The notes below the pieces were generated by a model that was given only the letters and a program-made list of their open reading frames with translations, had not been told where the DNA came from and made no database searches. Made by a program: the position numbers and the translations under genes. 64,000 nucleotides of DNA from Cylindrobasidium torrendii FP15055 ss-10. Its lineage: Eukaryota; Basidiomycota; Agaricomycetes; Agaricales; Physalacriaceae. Shown here one piece after another: positions 47,001 to 58,637 of the stretch. The DNA is taken from the NCBI GenBank assembly GCA_000934385.1, contig KN880510.1:40397-104396 (forward strand). The letters run 5' to 3'. Numbering within the stretch: the stretch's first letter is position 1; each line of letters starts with the position of its first letter.

Positions 47001-49012
47001 GCGATTCGGAGCGGTGGGAACATATGTACTCGTGTGACGATTCCCATACAGGTTTGTTGGTATGCTTGAGCGTGCGAGTGCGATGGTTAGGTGCTCGGGA
47101 ATCATCGACGTATACGAAAGCGGCTGGGTTGATGCTGGAGGATGGGTCGAGGTCTTTGGCTTGGTGAATGTTCAGGCGGACAATCCCAACAGCTAATTGG
47201 TTAGCTCGATAGTACGATCGTCTTCAATCAACTCACTGGTGTCCGCAACGTCTTCGCCATCTTCTGGCCTAAGCACTGGGAAGAAAGATACGTCGTATCG
47301 TAGTTCTCCTCGCTCGCGGCCGTCTTTGGTGACTGTCGAAGCCAAGCCGTCCTGGGTGGCATCCTCGAGTAATGGTCGGAGATCGTACTGCACCGTCCCA
47401 AGGTGGCTATTCTTGCGGTGGTCGTTGTAATCCCATAGGTCCAAATCGAGTACCTGCCCCAACGAGCTAACGGGGACGAACTTGGTCTCTGACCAGGTTG
47501 GGTTAAACCTATGCTAATTCGTCAGGAATCATCGCCCAAGGCGGTATATCATACGCACGTGTTAGCCTTGTATTTGGTCCTTGCAAGCTCTGTTCCATGA
47601 TTAAGGCTGAGGCCAACGTACGGGTCAGGCGTGCCGCCGCCAATTTTGGTTCCCTTGATGCCACGAGCAGAATGAACAGTGACTTGGAGGACACCAATGG
47701 CCGAATCCGCAGGCTCTCCAGAGAACATTTGCTGAACGTTGAGCGTGTAAGTATTAGGAGAGTACATCATTGGTCCAAGCGTTGCATGGGTCATGTCGCG
47801 AATTGAGGAGGACATGCCAGGAATCTACAGTCACAGGGTTAGGTCATATTTTCAATGACAAGATAACATGGCTCACGTTGGCGATGTCAAAGCCAAAGGT
47901 TTCCCCGCCGAGAGGCTTCAAGACGTAGTCAATGACTGGTTTCTCGAGGAATGCTATGTCGACCGTTTGAACATGGGGGAATCCTGGCATGAGCTTCATC
48001 CGGACTCGCATCCGCCCACTGAAAGTGATATCCTCCACGAGTATGGGGAAGGTGATCCCTTTGACGCGAACTGAGAGGACAACTTTTGGATTGACTTTGT
48101 CTGCGGCTTCGTTGGGCGTCATATCCGACAAGTCCTTGGGGGTAAATGAAAATCCCCAGTCCATGACCACAATATCCTCTTCTGTGCGCGGAAACGTGTG
48201 AACGGCGTCGATGCGGGGAGCCTTGTTGCCAAGAGTGAACGTGGATAGACGCATGAAGTCGACAAAGCCCGGGGCGCTAGTGGCCAACGTCTGGTCCACG
48301 GATTCCACAATGGATGCTGAAAGCACCGGCTCGTATATTGGCCAGAAACGATCCATGAAGTTATTGATCCAGTGCGCAGACTCTGCCTCGGATTCCATTC
48401 GCGTCTTGACAAGCTCTCGCCGGATGTCATCGCGCGCGTTGCGTCGTGTCCGTCGGATCGATGTGGAATATGCAGTGCTGCAAAAGGCGGACACAATAAA
48501 TAGGGAACCGACGCCTATGTTGAGGCGTCCAAGTATGTAGGTGACTAGCACTGCCTGCACACGGTGAGACTAGCGTAAAGCTGTTGCGCACGACACGCAC
48601 TGTCAAGATAATGCCCGCATTATGGAACCATTCGCCGTAGTAGTGCTCCGAGATGAACGTCTCCAGAGCGCCATCCTTTCTCGCCGCTGCCGCAAGTTGG
48701 TGCCAGCCAACCGTGGTGCAGTCTCGTCTGACCGTTGTATCAAAACCTCCAGGTGGAGCCGTAGAGTGAGTGAGGTCGTTCATAGAATCGGATTTCGTCG
48801 CTGCTGAAGTGAAGTATGAGACTAAATACCCAGCGCAAATCGCATCTGTGCACACCTTCATTAGGTTCAAGAGAAAAGTCAGTGTCCGCGACAGCGGGTT
48901 TGGTCATGGTAAGTGGAGAGCCGGCATGCACGGTGTTGAGGTGCTCTTCTATAATGAGAGGCGCAGTACTATCATCTTTGTCCGTTGCTCGTTCATTGAT
49001 CGAGGGTCCCAT
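44099..49012 (-). CDS. Tricalbin-like ER-plasma membrane tether (SMP and multiple C2 domains)
   Basis: Extended-synaptotagmin/tricalbin family lipid-transfer tether. Fifteen exons: 49012-48856, 48803-48601, 48554-47877, 47824-47559, 47508-47237, 47192-46659, 46609-46512, 46459-45976, 45924-45653, 45601-45484, 45435-45373, 45329-45208, 45158-44548, 44495-44384 and 44332-44099. They encode 1407 residues. A membrane hairpin (about 115-150, VTYILGRLNIGVGSLFIVSAF) anchors it in the ER. An SMP domain (ESAHWINNFMDRFWPIYEP to PGFPHVQTVDIAFLEKP) follows. Several C2 domains come next, with Ca2+-loop-like GGGTPDPYVGL, GGKSDPYTRVQV, TSDPFTVVTINDQ and, in the last, a degenerate EEARPYLKMRL. An acidic low-complexity linker lies near 46000-46300. 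The intron at 45330-45372 has a GC donor (AG|gcaagt). Confidence 0.94.
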
Positions 49013-49700
49013 GGACAGATAGCAATGGTGAAGAACAAAAGGAGAAATTCAGGCCGTGGGCGTGGAGAGCATCGAGGCCAGTGCTTTTATGTATGCATTC
49101 CACCGCTGGTGAATTTGGGTGGCGGTGACCTTGGTCAGCAGTTGAGTTGAACGGCAGCGGGCCATGGTGGTTCGGATGGAGGTTAACGAGTGTATTCGAT
49201 CACCGAGTCGGCGCCGTCAACGGCAGTCCACTCCAGCCTTCCTCGCCTATCCAGCGCATATACTTGGCTACCGTTGTGCTGCGCTGCGTGCCGCAGGTCA
49301 AATGAAGGGCTAAATATGTGTCGAATGCCTACCAGCGAACCGTAGGGCAATCGTACGTCGTTCACTTGGAATTTGCACGCCAATTCACATTCACAAACGA
49401 GTTCGCCTGCATTTGCGGCGCCATCCAAGTCTGGACTCTGTCAATTATGGCCACCTTGTAAATGCGCAATCGTAATTCCGCGGAAAGGGTGTGGGTCCCG
49501 GCATGACGCGTGACGCTGAGGCGCGCGCGATCACAATGCAGATGCCGAGATGCCTTCACGCCGGCCACATTCGTTGTCTAGGTAAAGTTCCCTGCGCATG
49601 GCTCCTCGACCTTTAAATACAACCCGATAACTCGTCTCAAAGCATCACTTCTCATTCACACTACACCCCAACCAACCCACCAACCAACCACTGACCCACA
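49013..49700. promoter_or_regulatory. Divergent promoter region between tricalbin and a small membrane protein
   Basis: About 690 bp. A minus-strand open frame at 49183-49428 has no recognisable features and was not called. The right side carries a TATA-like element and a C/A-rich leader typical of an expressed gene. Confidence 0.45.
49612..49619 (+). promoter_or_regulatory. TATA-like box of the small membrane protein gene
   Basis: TTTAAATA lies about 80 bp upstream of the ATG at 49701. It is followed by a C/A-rich leader (CACCCCAACCAACCCACC) of the kind found in highly expressed fungal 5' UTRs. Confidence 0.45.
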
Positions 49701-50291
49701 ATGGCCGGCTTCTTCTGGTTCCTCATCGGCGCAGGCTCAGCGACTATCTGGGGGCAACACAAGCAGTGGCATGAGCAGCACCCCGAAGTTGGATTCTGGA
49801 GCAACTGGAACGATCGTCGCAAGGGCTTGTCGTGTCCCTCTCAGCAAGCTACGCCTCAAATTCAAAATGAGGCGCAAATGGAGAAGGCACCTCCCACTCC
49901 GGCACACACCTACCAAGATGCCATGATGCAACAGCAGGCTTCCGCTCCTCAGAAGAGCTCCCAGTCCGAGTGGCAGTCGTGGGGACCTTGGGGAAGTAGG
50001 CAGCAACAACACGGAGATTCCTTCAAGCAATGGGACGAGCGCGATTTCCAGAAGATGCGCACCAAGGCTCAAGACGCTGTGTGTTGCTATTCCATTTCTC
50101 TACACAACAGCTGACTCAGTTTTACAGATGGCGGATATGGGTGAAGCAACCCTCGATACTCTTATGGCGACCATCCTGGCTGCGAAGACCGTAAGTCACC
50201 CCAATGGTATTTTCCCCATTTTCACTGACTGCATCTGGCATAGAAATTGGCCGAGCAAAAGGAACGACGTGCTCCAGATGAAAAGCATTAA
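49701..50291 (+). CDS. Small hypothetical protein with N-terminal membrane segment
   Basis: Exons 49701-50078, 50128-50190 and 50244-50291 encode 162 residues. Not recognised. The N-terminus (AGFFWFLIGAGSATIWG) is a short hydrophobic anchor with a glycine-rich core. The middle is polar, Gln/Ser/Trp-rich (SEWQSWGPWGSRQQQ) and probably disordered. The C-terminal part (DMGEATLDTLMATILAAKTKLAEQKERRA) looks helical. The TATA-like box, clean leader and two GT-AG introns support a real gene. The function cannot be inferred. Confidence 0.75.
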
Positions 50292-50423
50292 ATTGGCTTG
50301 TGTTTGCAGGATACTCCGCACTATTCCTCTACAATTCTACTTGACGAATCTAATCACAAAACTGTGTCCCAATTAATCCCTATAAATGGTTCATTATATG
50401 AGTATCCGTTTCAAGTCCTGCAT

Positions 50424-52875
50424 TCAAACGACCGTATTATACGCAGGCGGCGCCTCCCCAGAAACTCCCTCTTGTCCCGAAATCAACCGCTCGTACAAGT
50501 CTGAGCGACCGACGACAGAGTCTACGGTCCGCAACGAGCGCATTCGCGTTGGATCCACCAACGCCGTCTCCACTGCAGAAGCCCCGGAATCCGAATCTGA
50601 CGAGCTTCGCGTAGAAGTCTTAGCCAATGGGAGCGTCTTGCCAGGGAGCTGACATGGACACTGGTGCACGATCTTTGCAGGGTCATCGAACGAGCGCGTA
50701 TAGTTCGGTAGATTCGTCCACTCGGGATTGCACCGGCACTGTGTACAGGAATTAGACCCACTGGAGTGTGGGAAAAGCGGTGTACTCACAGAGAGAATGT
50801 GTATGGGTGTCTGCACGACAATGTCGTATAACTTCTTCTTTCCTGTCTTGGGGTCAATCGCTTCGGGGTCGCCGCTCTCCACACGCATAACGATCTTGAG
50901 GTTGTGGTTGATGATTATATTGCTCTTCTTGTTCTTGTTCGTAAAGTGCAGCGTCTTGCATGACGTCGGAAGGGCCAATCTCTGTTGGAATGTCCATGGT
51001 CCAGGACCCATTGCATTGGACGCCAGTTCAGAGATATCATCATCAGGATTAACGAGCAAGCGAAGGGGTGAGTTCATAAACGCCTCGGGGTCGGCAGATT
51101 CGAGGGGCAATATGGCTGGGCCATCTTTCGCCTCATGTCGCACCGAAAGCAAGACGACAGAGTTGGCAGGCTCTGCGCGCGCTAGCTTTTTGGTATGCGC
51201 TGAGTGGTACTCGATCTTCTCTGTGAATCTGTCAGCCTATGAACCATAGCGCACAACCGACGAACCTTCAATAGAAATGGTTAATCTGTGAAGCTTCACT
51301 TTGTTCAGCGGCATGAAGGTCAAAGATATTGGAATGGTGTCGCCAATATAGAATGAGCGACCGGATACAGTGATGAGATACTGCAGCTGCTGATCCCAGT
51401 GACGTTCAACAATGATATTCTCAGTGTCCTCAGTATCCTCCTCCGTTGGACATGAAACAACGATGACCTCCCGTTCAGTCTCTAATTTGGTAGTAAACGC
51501 TCCAGGCCGGTGTACGACGGCCCTCAACGTCCACTTGACCGAGCCATAGTTCGTCTGCAATGTAGGTGGTGCGTTTCCAGGGATGGCAAACGAGATGGGA
51601 TACGTGTACAGACCTAGGCCACCCGTCAGATGACCACGAAGAATCGCGGAGGTGTATGCACTCGCCTGGACCGAATTCCTTCCAACCATCTCCCTCAGTT
51701 TTCCCTTTTTCATCATCATGGAAAATGTCGCCAAAAATATGAGATTTCCGTTCCTTTGAGCCAATTGCTCGAGGAATCTCGTTGGCCGAGGCCACATTCT
51801 TGACTCGAGGCCGTCCACGCGAGGCATTGTCGACAGAGGGCTCGCGCTCGCGGGATCGACTGAAAGGCGGAGCGACTGCCTCCAGAACGGAAGTCAGACT
51901 GAAGCGCGCGCTTTTTCGTCGTCCTCGTGATTCACTAGGGCTTCGTGGGTTGTCTCCTGGCAAAGGTATTGTCGACAGGATCGGCGAATTCTGGGCAGTG
52001 CTGGGTCCCGACGGCGGCGTATCGGCGTAGTCGCCTACGTTGCGGGAAGACGAACGGTCGCCCCGGAAAGACCTGATGCTGGAGGCAGCGGAGAGGATAT
52101 GCGGGGTATGTGGTGCGGCTGTGTACCGCAAAGGTTATGAGGGGAGGGTGTATGTCAATGTAAGTAGGGTTGCTTACAATGAAAACCTGGATATTCGTCG
52201 ACGGTCTCGAGATGGCCAGACGAGTGAGAGGGGCTAATAGTAGAGCTGTTGCTGCTGCCGCTGGCGGAAGCATGGAAGCTAGAAGAGGAGGCGGCGGGTG
52301 GAGGGTGGAGAGAATATGGCGGAATGTCCACATCGTTCAAGTCTTCGACTGGGCCTGTAGTTACTTCCCGCGTCCGTGGTCTGCCTCTTTCCAACTCTCT
52401 GACTGCCGCGCGAGAACGAGCACGGGGCAGGTTTATGCTATCATCCTCCCAGTCCTTGGCAATGTCTTCATTGACATAGCTGACCCCTGGACCCAAGGAC
52501 GCTCGGCGTTTTGTCGACGAATCTGCTGCGTCGTAGAGCGTCGAGGAGATGGAGAACAACTTTTCAGTCTCTGAGACATCTGCCCTTCGTGCACCAAAGC
52601 CTACAGAAGCGCGTCTCCGTATTAGTAGTGCCTTGATTGTATTGATTGTGATTGAGAACTGTACCTTCGGGCCAACCCATGGCTGATACCGCCTGCAGTT
52701 TGAGTTCGACACTTGATATCTTTGTCGGCTTTACGAGTTCAAGCATCAACAATCCGCGCAGGAGCGACGAACGCGTGTCGGGGAGGCGGCTGCGCGTCGA
52801 CGAGTCATCCGCGCGCAAGAATACAGCCGACTCTGTGAGACGGATCGTAACGTCGTTCTTCTTTGACCCAGGCAT
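50424..52875 (-). CDS. Alpha-arrestin (ART/Rod1-like) trafficking adaptor
   Basis: Likely adaptor linking plasma-membrane transporters to the Rsp5/Nedd4 ubiquitin ligase. Exons are 52875-52665, 52600-52178, 52118-51672, 51613-51266, 51220-50790 and 50738-50424, giving 724 residues. Arrestin N-lobe strands begin at IRLTESAVFLR and RGLLMLELVKPTKISSVELKLQA. A long Ser/Arg/Pro-rich insert interrupts the N-lobe, which resumes at LYTYPISFAIPGNAPPTLQTNYGSVKWTLRAVV. The C-lobe includes YLITVSGRSFYIGDTIPISLTFMPLNKVKLHRL. A PPAY motif near the C-terminus (EAPPAYNTVV) and IPPYS in the insert are candidate WW-binding PY sites. The 51614-51671 intron (weak donor gtccag) was chosen because it restores the conserved LYTYPISF. 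Confidence 0.88.
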
Positions 52876-53064
52876 TTCAAAATGTTGAAAAGACAGCCTA
52901 CAGACCAAATGATAGCAGGAAGCAAAAGGACAAGATCGCTCTTCTCCGCTGAAAAATGTGCAAAACTAATATAGGAGGAAAGGTACCCCGAAATCGCAAC
53001 GGAACTTGGACCACCATCTGGAGTTCGCTCCTGTGCACGTGCATCACGGCAGGCAGTGCCCACA

Positions 53065-53072
53065 GCCTGGCG
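53065..53072 (+). repeat. Candidate left target-site duplication of the hAT-like MITE
   Basis: GCCTGGCG, 3 nt outside the left terminal repeat, matches GCCTGGCC directly after the right terminal repeat (54007-54014) at 7 of 8 positions. Eight bp is the usual hAT duplication length, but the 3-nt offset weakens the assignment. Confidence 0.4.
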
Positions 53073-53075
53073 GCC

Positions 53076-54006
53076 TAGGGCTGCGGGAATAACCCCCTCT
53101 AGGGTTATGACCAGGGAATAACACGTGGTTTCGCCCAAGGCTCGGGGAAAAACCAGTTAATAACGGGAAAAACGTCACGTGAATTGATTGGCACGTGACG
53201 TGGCGCGCGGCACAACAACGAGCGCTGGAGGCGCGTTTGCGGCGCGTCGCAGCTTGCGCCCGCGAGAGGGGATACGGAAGGATCACTGCAGCGTCAAAAT
53301 GCATGAAAAAATATTTCTATATCAAGTCTAGCTTCATACGAGCCCAAAAATGACAGATGACCTTTGGATATTGAACATGTTACATGGCCATCTGGACTAT
53401 TTGCTTGAGACGTGTTGACCGGAGATACTCACACATACGGATGATACTGAAGGATATCGACTATTACTGCTAGAAGACAAAGCGTCCAAGGCCGTAACAT
53501 AGCCCGTCTCTCATGTGCAAATCAGAGATAGCATAACCAAAGGCATAACTTACCCCATAGCGCATCGGGCGATGTACACAATGCCTGCCGTGGCATAAAT
53601 GACCCTGTATATTGATTGTGGACGGTGCGCACCTTACATACACTTTCAATGCAATGAACTCAGTAATCCTGTCTCTCTTCGAAGTTCGCACCGACACTCG
53701 TGATTTGCCGCTTCGCGCACACCGTGGACTTTGCACCACCCCAGGAGCGTGAATGTGTGGCTAAGAACCGGTATGACTGTTCTTGAACATAATGTCCGTG
53801 AATAGCCAAATATCGGGAGGTATGAAGTCGTTGACCAGTTGCCCAATGCCTGTGCCGACTGCCCAGCGGCCCCAGCCCTAATATGTATTGCACGTGATAT
53901 ATTCCCCACCCTCCCTGGGCGCGATGTTAATAACGCATCACGTGACACGTTAATAACTGAGAATAACCGATTTCGGGAAAAACACCCCCTTTTTTCCGCA
54001 GCCCTA
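53076..54006. mobile_element. Non-autonomous hAT-like DNA transposon (MITE)
   Basis: The 931-bp segment begins TAGGGCTGCGG and ends CCGCAGCCCTA, a perfect 11-bp terminal inverted repeat with the TAGGG/CCCTA termini of Ac-type hAT elements. Subterminal words recur at both ends: AATAAC, GGGAAAAAC, GTTAATAAC and CACGTGA. No transposase-like frame is present, so the element would dep depend on a transposase elsewhere. It lies between the alpha-arrestin start and the 3' side of the cupredoxin-like gene. Confidence 0.7.
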
Positions 54007-54314
54007 GCCTGGCCTCATCCTCCGCCAAAAAGACCTCATCATGCGCAAGGTCCTCGTTTCATTTGCTGCGAAATGAAAGCCGAAAAGGCGGTCGAGTACG
54101 ACAGGGTATTTCAGCCGAGCCCTCTCCAGGAATAGGAACACTCCTCATCACTCACAAGCTGTCGCCATCCACACGGCAAAAATCATCGCATTGTCAAAGA
54201 AGGGTCGAGCAAGCAAGATTGGGGAAGTATGTATGTATGTGGCACAAGGTCTGGGTATAATACATCGTGTATACAGCAACAGCAACCAAAAGAAGGAATA
54301 GAAGGAATGAATCC

Positions 54315-55086
54315 TCACAGGAAGAGGCCCGCAACAACAATGGGCAGAACAATGGCACCGGCGCCCAAAACAGAGGCCCGCACACCGGCTGCACCGTCCG
54401 CGCCGGATCCACTGCTAGACGTCGACGACGGGGATCCAGACGTCTGCGTCCGCGAGGTGGACGTCTGGGAGCTCGTCGAATCACTGCCGTTCAGGCGGTC
54501 GGCATTGCGCTGCACCGGGCCCAACAAACGTGAGCAAAATCATAGCGAACGTGTGAACCTTGCACACGCACCACAAATCCATCGAGCGTTTCCCACGAGC
54601 TCTCGTTGACGTTGATGCCCCCGACGCCGCCTTCACCACAGGTGTTGTAGTCAAAAAACCATTGGGTGGTGTTCTCAATGGCGGCGGTGATGGGCACAGA
54701 GAATCGGTAGCCTGGGTCGATTGTGCTTGCGTTCTGGAAGCCCGAATCGAATCCGTTGACGGTCAAATTGGCTGCATTGGCTTTGACGCAGGGAGACGCG
54801 AACAACGACTGCGTGACCGTGTGGTTTCCATTCGTGACTACAACCAGTCAACAATGCGCCGCTGCCAAAGGGCGAAAGAAACCGTACAGTTGAAAAAGAC
54901 GATATCGTTGAGCGCGGCGGTCACCGTCTGCGGGTTGAAGACCGAGTCACTATCCGAGCTCTCTCCCACTTGAATCCAAATCTCTGCACCAGCACTGAAC
55001 GCCGCCGTGGCCAACTGCAATCTGTAGTCAGTACCTCGAATTTTCGCTCAAACACGCCATACAAGCGATAAAAGAGCAAAACGCAT
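54315..55086 (-). CDS. GPI-anchored extracellular cupredoxin-like serine-rich protein
   Basis: Exons 55086-55063, 55014-54888, 54837-54572 and 54509-54315 encode 203 residues. A signal peptide (RFALLSLLATAAFSAGA) precedes a cupredoxin-like domain with VFNPQTVTAALNDIVFFNF, the HTVTQSLFASPC block, DSGFQNAS and a second Cys (NTCGEGG). This pattern is common in basidiomycete extracellular serine-rich proteins. A Ser/Thr-rich linker and a hydrophobic end (SVLGAGAIVLPIVVAGLFL) indicate GPI anchoring to the cell surface. Whether it binds copper is uncertain. The micro first exon (24 nt) was chosen to give a proper signal peptide. Confidence 0.85.
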
Positions 55087-55386
55087 GGTGGCTATCCTCT
55101 CAAAGGTCCGAAAATGATTTCAAATGAAGGTAGAGGACCGAAGACAATGAAGGAGGGCGGAGAGGTGGTGAGAGCAGAGCTGTGAGAGAGGTCAAGATAA
55201 CGCTTGCATTCGGGACGTCGCGCCTGAGAAAAAAAGATAAGTATATTCATGACGCGCCGGGTGACGCGCAGCATGCATCAAAAGTAACATTGGCAGAATC
55301 GGGTATTGGTCGGCTTCATGGTGGTTATACGCTTTACATAGTTTCCTCATCGGTTCGTAGTAAATGTTATAATGCAGAAACGAGCC

Positions 55387-58300
55387 TCAGGCCGGTACAG
55401 CGGACTGTGTATCAGGCGGCCTCTTCGACAGCACACACCCCGATGACTTGGCCTTCTTGCTGAAGAATGACTTCCTCGGGGACGTCTTCTCCTCACCGCC
55501 AGAAAGAGTTCCATCCTCATCCGCGCCGTTGGCTCTAAGCAATCCCGAATTCTCGGCGGGCAAGTCCCCATCCTTGTCGCCGTTGTTGACCGTCAGAAAG
55601 TTCACCAGGATTTGCCAGAGGTTGTTCCCCGTTACACGATGGTCCAGTTCGAAGACACCCAGGTCCGCAATCTTGGCGAGCTCCATCGCTTCTGCTGTAT
55701 CCCTCCGCGACACGATGCTGCTTGGCGGTGGCTTTTCACTTCCATCGAGGACCCACGCCCAGCTCCAGCTTCCTGTCGACGGAATCAACCCCTCACGCAC
55801 ATTCGATCCTTCTCCACCTTTCCCGTCCTTCCTATCGTCCTCTTTCGCCTTTATTGAGCTTTCCAGCACACTCATGTTCTTGATGACCCCCTTTTCCGCC
55901 TTCTTCAAATTACTCGCCCGATGCCTCTCAATTTCTCGCACCCTCCCAGCATACTTCTTCGAATGACTCGCAGATCCGTTGATAAACCGACGCATCGCGA
56001 GCTCAGATATCGTGCCCACAACATTTGTCGGCACTTTCATCGCGTCAAGCTCACTTTCCGGCTCCAACGCCCGAATCACACCCTTGGTCGAAACTCGTTC
56101 TCGAATCATCCTGCCGTCCCAGTCCTATGTACCATGTCAGTGGTTAGGTAGACCGAACGAGATTCTCAACATACCCCGTCGCCGTTCGTGTATACCACCG
56201 CATCCCCTGCATATAGCACCGCCGGTGCTTCAGACGCTGCGGGCGAGGCCTTTTTCGATCTCGAAGGTCCGCCGTCAGCCGCGCTATCTGGCTTGAGCAT
56301 GCGTTCCGAGGCGACCGATAGCGATGCACGCCTCTGCAACGTCGAGAAGGTCTTTGACAACGACTTCTGTAGGGACGACCGCCGTCGACCAGCAGATGTA
56401 GAAGCAACAGATGGAGCGGGTTGAGATGATATTGTGGGGGATGCTTGTTGTTCAAGGTCCGTCATTGTCTTAGGTGCTTCAGTGATTACTGGCTCGATTT
56501 TCTGCTCGGATGGACGACGTGAAGACGATGGTGTGCCCTCAGAGAACAGCGTAGACGCAGGACTTTGTAAGTTTGGTTTCATGCCCGTGACATGTCGACT
56601 GAACGCCGCAATGGCGCGGAAACAGAATTTGGCAGGTGTAGTAAAGGCGAACAAGATAGGAAGGATATGCGCAGTGTCTGGCTCGAGTGAGCATACTAAG
56701 GAGAGGATAGGAATTTCGCGCACCATCGTACACCTGAAGATGGACAGCCGTTGGGTTGAAGGCCTTCGACTCGATGTCACGCAAGGGCGGATACATCTCG
56801 CGAATCTTGTCGTCGCGGATAGGATACTTCTGCGGGTTTGCAGCCATATGTGCTCTGGTGATCATGAGTACTGGACTGAACCTTTGATGAACAGACGTAC
56901 GTGTATATAATCTCGTCTCGTAAAACCTCCTTGTCCCCCGCAATGATATGCAATGGCGGAAGACCCCCAAGATATGACATGGCAGGACTAATGAGAGCTG
57001 GCGTCGTTTGGTCAGAATCGGCCCTATATGCTGCAAAGCAAAACTTACGATGTGCTAGTAGCCTATTCGTTGTGTAGACATGCACTTGGCCTTTGATCGT
57101 CAAGGTCTCCCCCGACTCAGTAGTCATACTTAACGGCGCGTAATCAGAGTCGTTTAATCCGGGGACCGACACCGTCTTTCCAACATTGACAGGGAGTTCT
57201 GTCTCCTGCGAGGTCGTTGGAACCTTCCCTACCGGGTGTATGTCTTTGTCGTGAGGAGCATGATGATCCAACTTGAGGGTCTCCCGGATACGCGAGCGAA
57301 GAGAGGCATGGACTCTTTGTGTCATTTCCTCTGGCGGAGGAGGCCAAAGCGGGCTGGGTTTGTACAATGACAATCCTACAGACGGAATCACATCGGTTGC
57401 TGTGTTGGTATGGACACTCGGGAAAGAGTGCGTCAAACTGTTGATTCATGAGCCATAGTTTCACAGAACGTAGCATGTTATGTACTTACTCGCACCAAGG
57501 TGAAATGAGAACACCGCCGGCTGGCGCGGGAAGACCCAGATCGCGAATGATTTGAAGTAACGCAAGTGAAAGGCCACCACCTGCTGAGTCGCCAGAAATG
57601 ATGATGTGAGCGGGGTTGACTGCGCGATGTTTGGCACCCTCTGGGGGGCTTATGAGGTATAGGTCTGCAGGGAGTCAGCACAGAATCCCTACTTGCAGAT
57701 AGATACAAACATGAGGCCAATGCATCTTGAAGAGCGCAGGGGAAAGGGTATTGCGGAGCCAGACGATAATTAACCGCTGTCAATATTGAGAGACGTGATG
57801 GACGACAGTGTGCGAGGACAGACCGAAAACACGACCGTGGATCTTGCGCGCGAAACGCTGGATGCTGTATCGCTCTTGGTCGACACTGCCGAAGAAATAT
57901 CCGCCTGACTGCAGTTAGAGCATCGCGCGCGCGTAGAATGATGCACGCACCTCCATGGAAATACAAAATACATCTCATTTCATCTAGGTTCTCGTTGTAC
58001 GAGCCATTCGCCGCTGGATCAGACTGGTCGGGGGTGTCGCTCTGCTCCTCGTATCGCTTCTTCGCATCATTCCAATCTCGCTTAGTTGCAATCCATTGCG
58101 CATCGACGCCTTCAACTCCGCGGACGGTCCACCATTTGACGCCGCCCACGACACGGCGGGTATGTTCCTCGCCTCCGAGGACCTTGATGAGCAATTTCGC
58201 AGCTTCATCGCAAGTGGACATGGGCACCAGGACGCGGACGACGAGGACAGACGGTGGTGCAGGTGTTCGAGTATTCAAGAAAGCTGGACACAGTGGTAAG

Positions 58301-58637
58301 TTTGAGGTGCCGGGAGGAGTTCGTGAAGACCATGCCTTGTAGTTCCTCAATGTCATGACTGTTAAACGCGTGAGCCTATTCCCTGGAGCGCATACGTAAG
58401 GACGTACTGTGTCGACATGTCCATGAAGCGCTACATTGAAGTTGAAGTTGGTTGTTGAAGCTGGGGAGGACAATAACGCACCTTGACAATGTTGAACACC
58501 TCATCATACATAAGCTCATCCCGGCGGAGTTGTACTGCGTGCTTTGCCTTGTTGCGCGCGATGTAGTGCTTCACAAGTGTGCCAAGAACGACGTTGCCCA
58601 TGACGAGCCCCGCTTCAGCGGTCAGCGTATTCACCAT
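55387..58637 (-). CDS. Alpha/beta hydrolase (HSL/abhydrolase_3 type) with long C-terminal extension
   Basis: Predicted lipase or esterase. Twelve exons: 58637-58482, 58430-58408, 58358-58336, 58283-57951, 57904-57824, 57776-57711, 57664-57490, 57437-57049, 56997-56901, 56854-56724, 56677-56175 and 56124-55387. They encode 904 residues. The oxyanion motif HGGGYFFGSVDQ, VNYRLAPQYPFP, nucleophile ISGDSAGGGLSLAL and the His region YDDTAHILP place it in the hormone-sensitive-lipase-like family. GLPPLHIIAGDKEVLRDE precedes the catalytic acid. About 380 residues after the catalytic His are extra: a Ser/Pro-rich disordered part, then a charged helical region with KAEKGVIKNMSVLESSIKAK and NNLWQILVNFLTV. 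The intron at 58284-58335 needs a GC donor to keep ELQAFLNTRTP in frame. Confidence 0.85.

Noticed and set aside
49183..49428. Minus-strand frame upstream of tricalbin
   Set aside because: 82 codons with no signature, lying in a divergent promoter; a real small gene cannot be ruled out, but nothing supports it.
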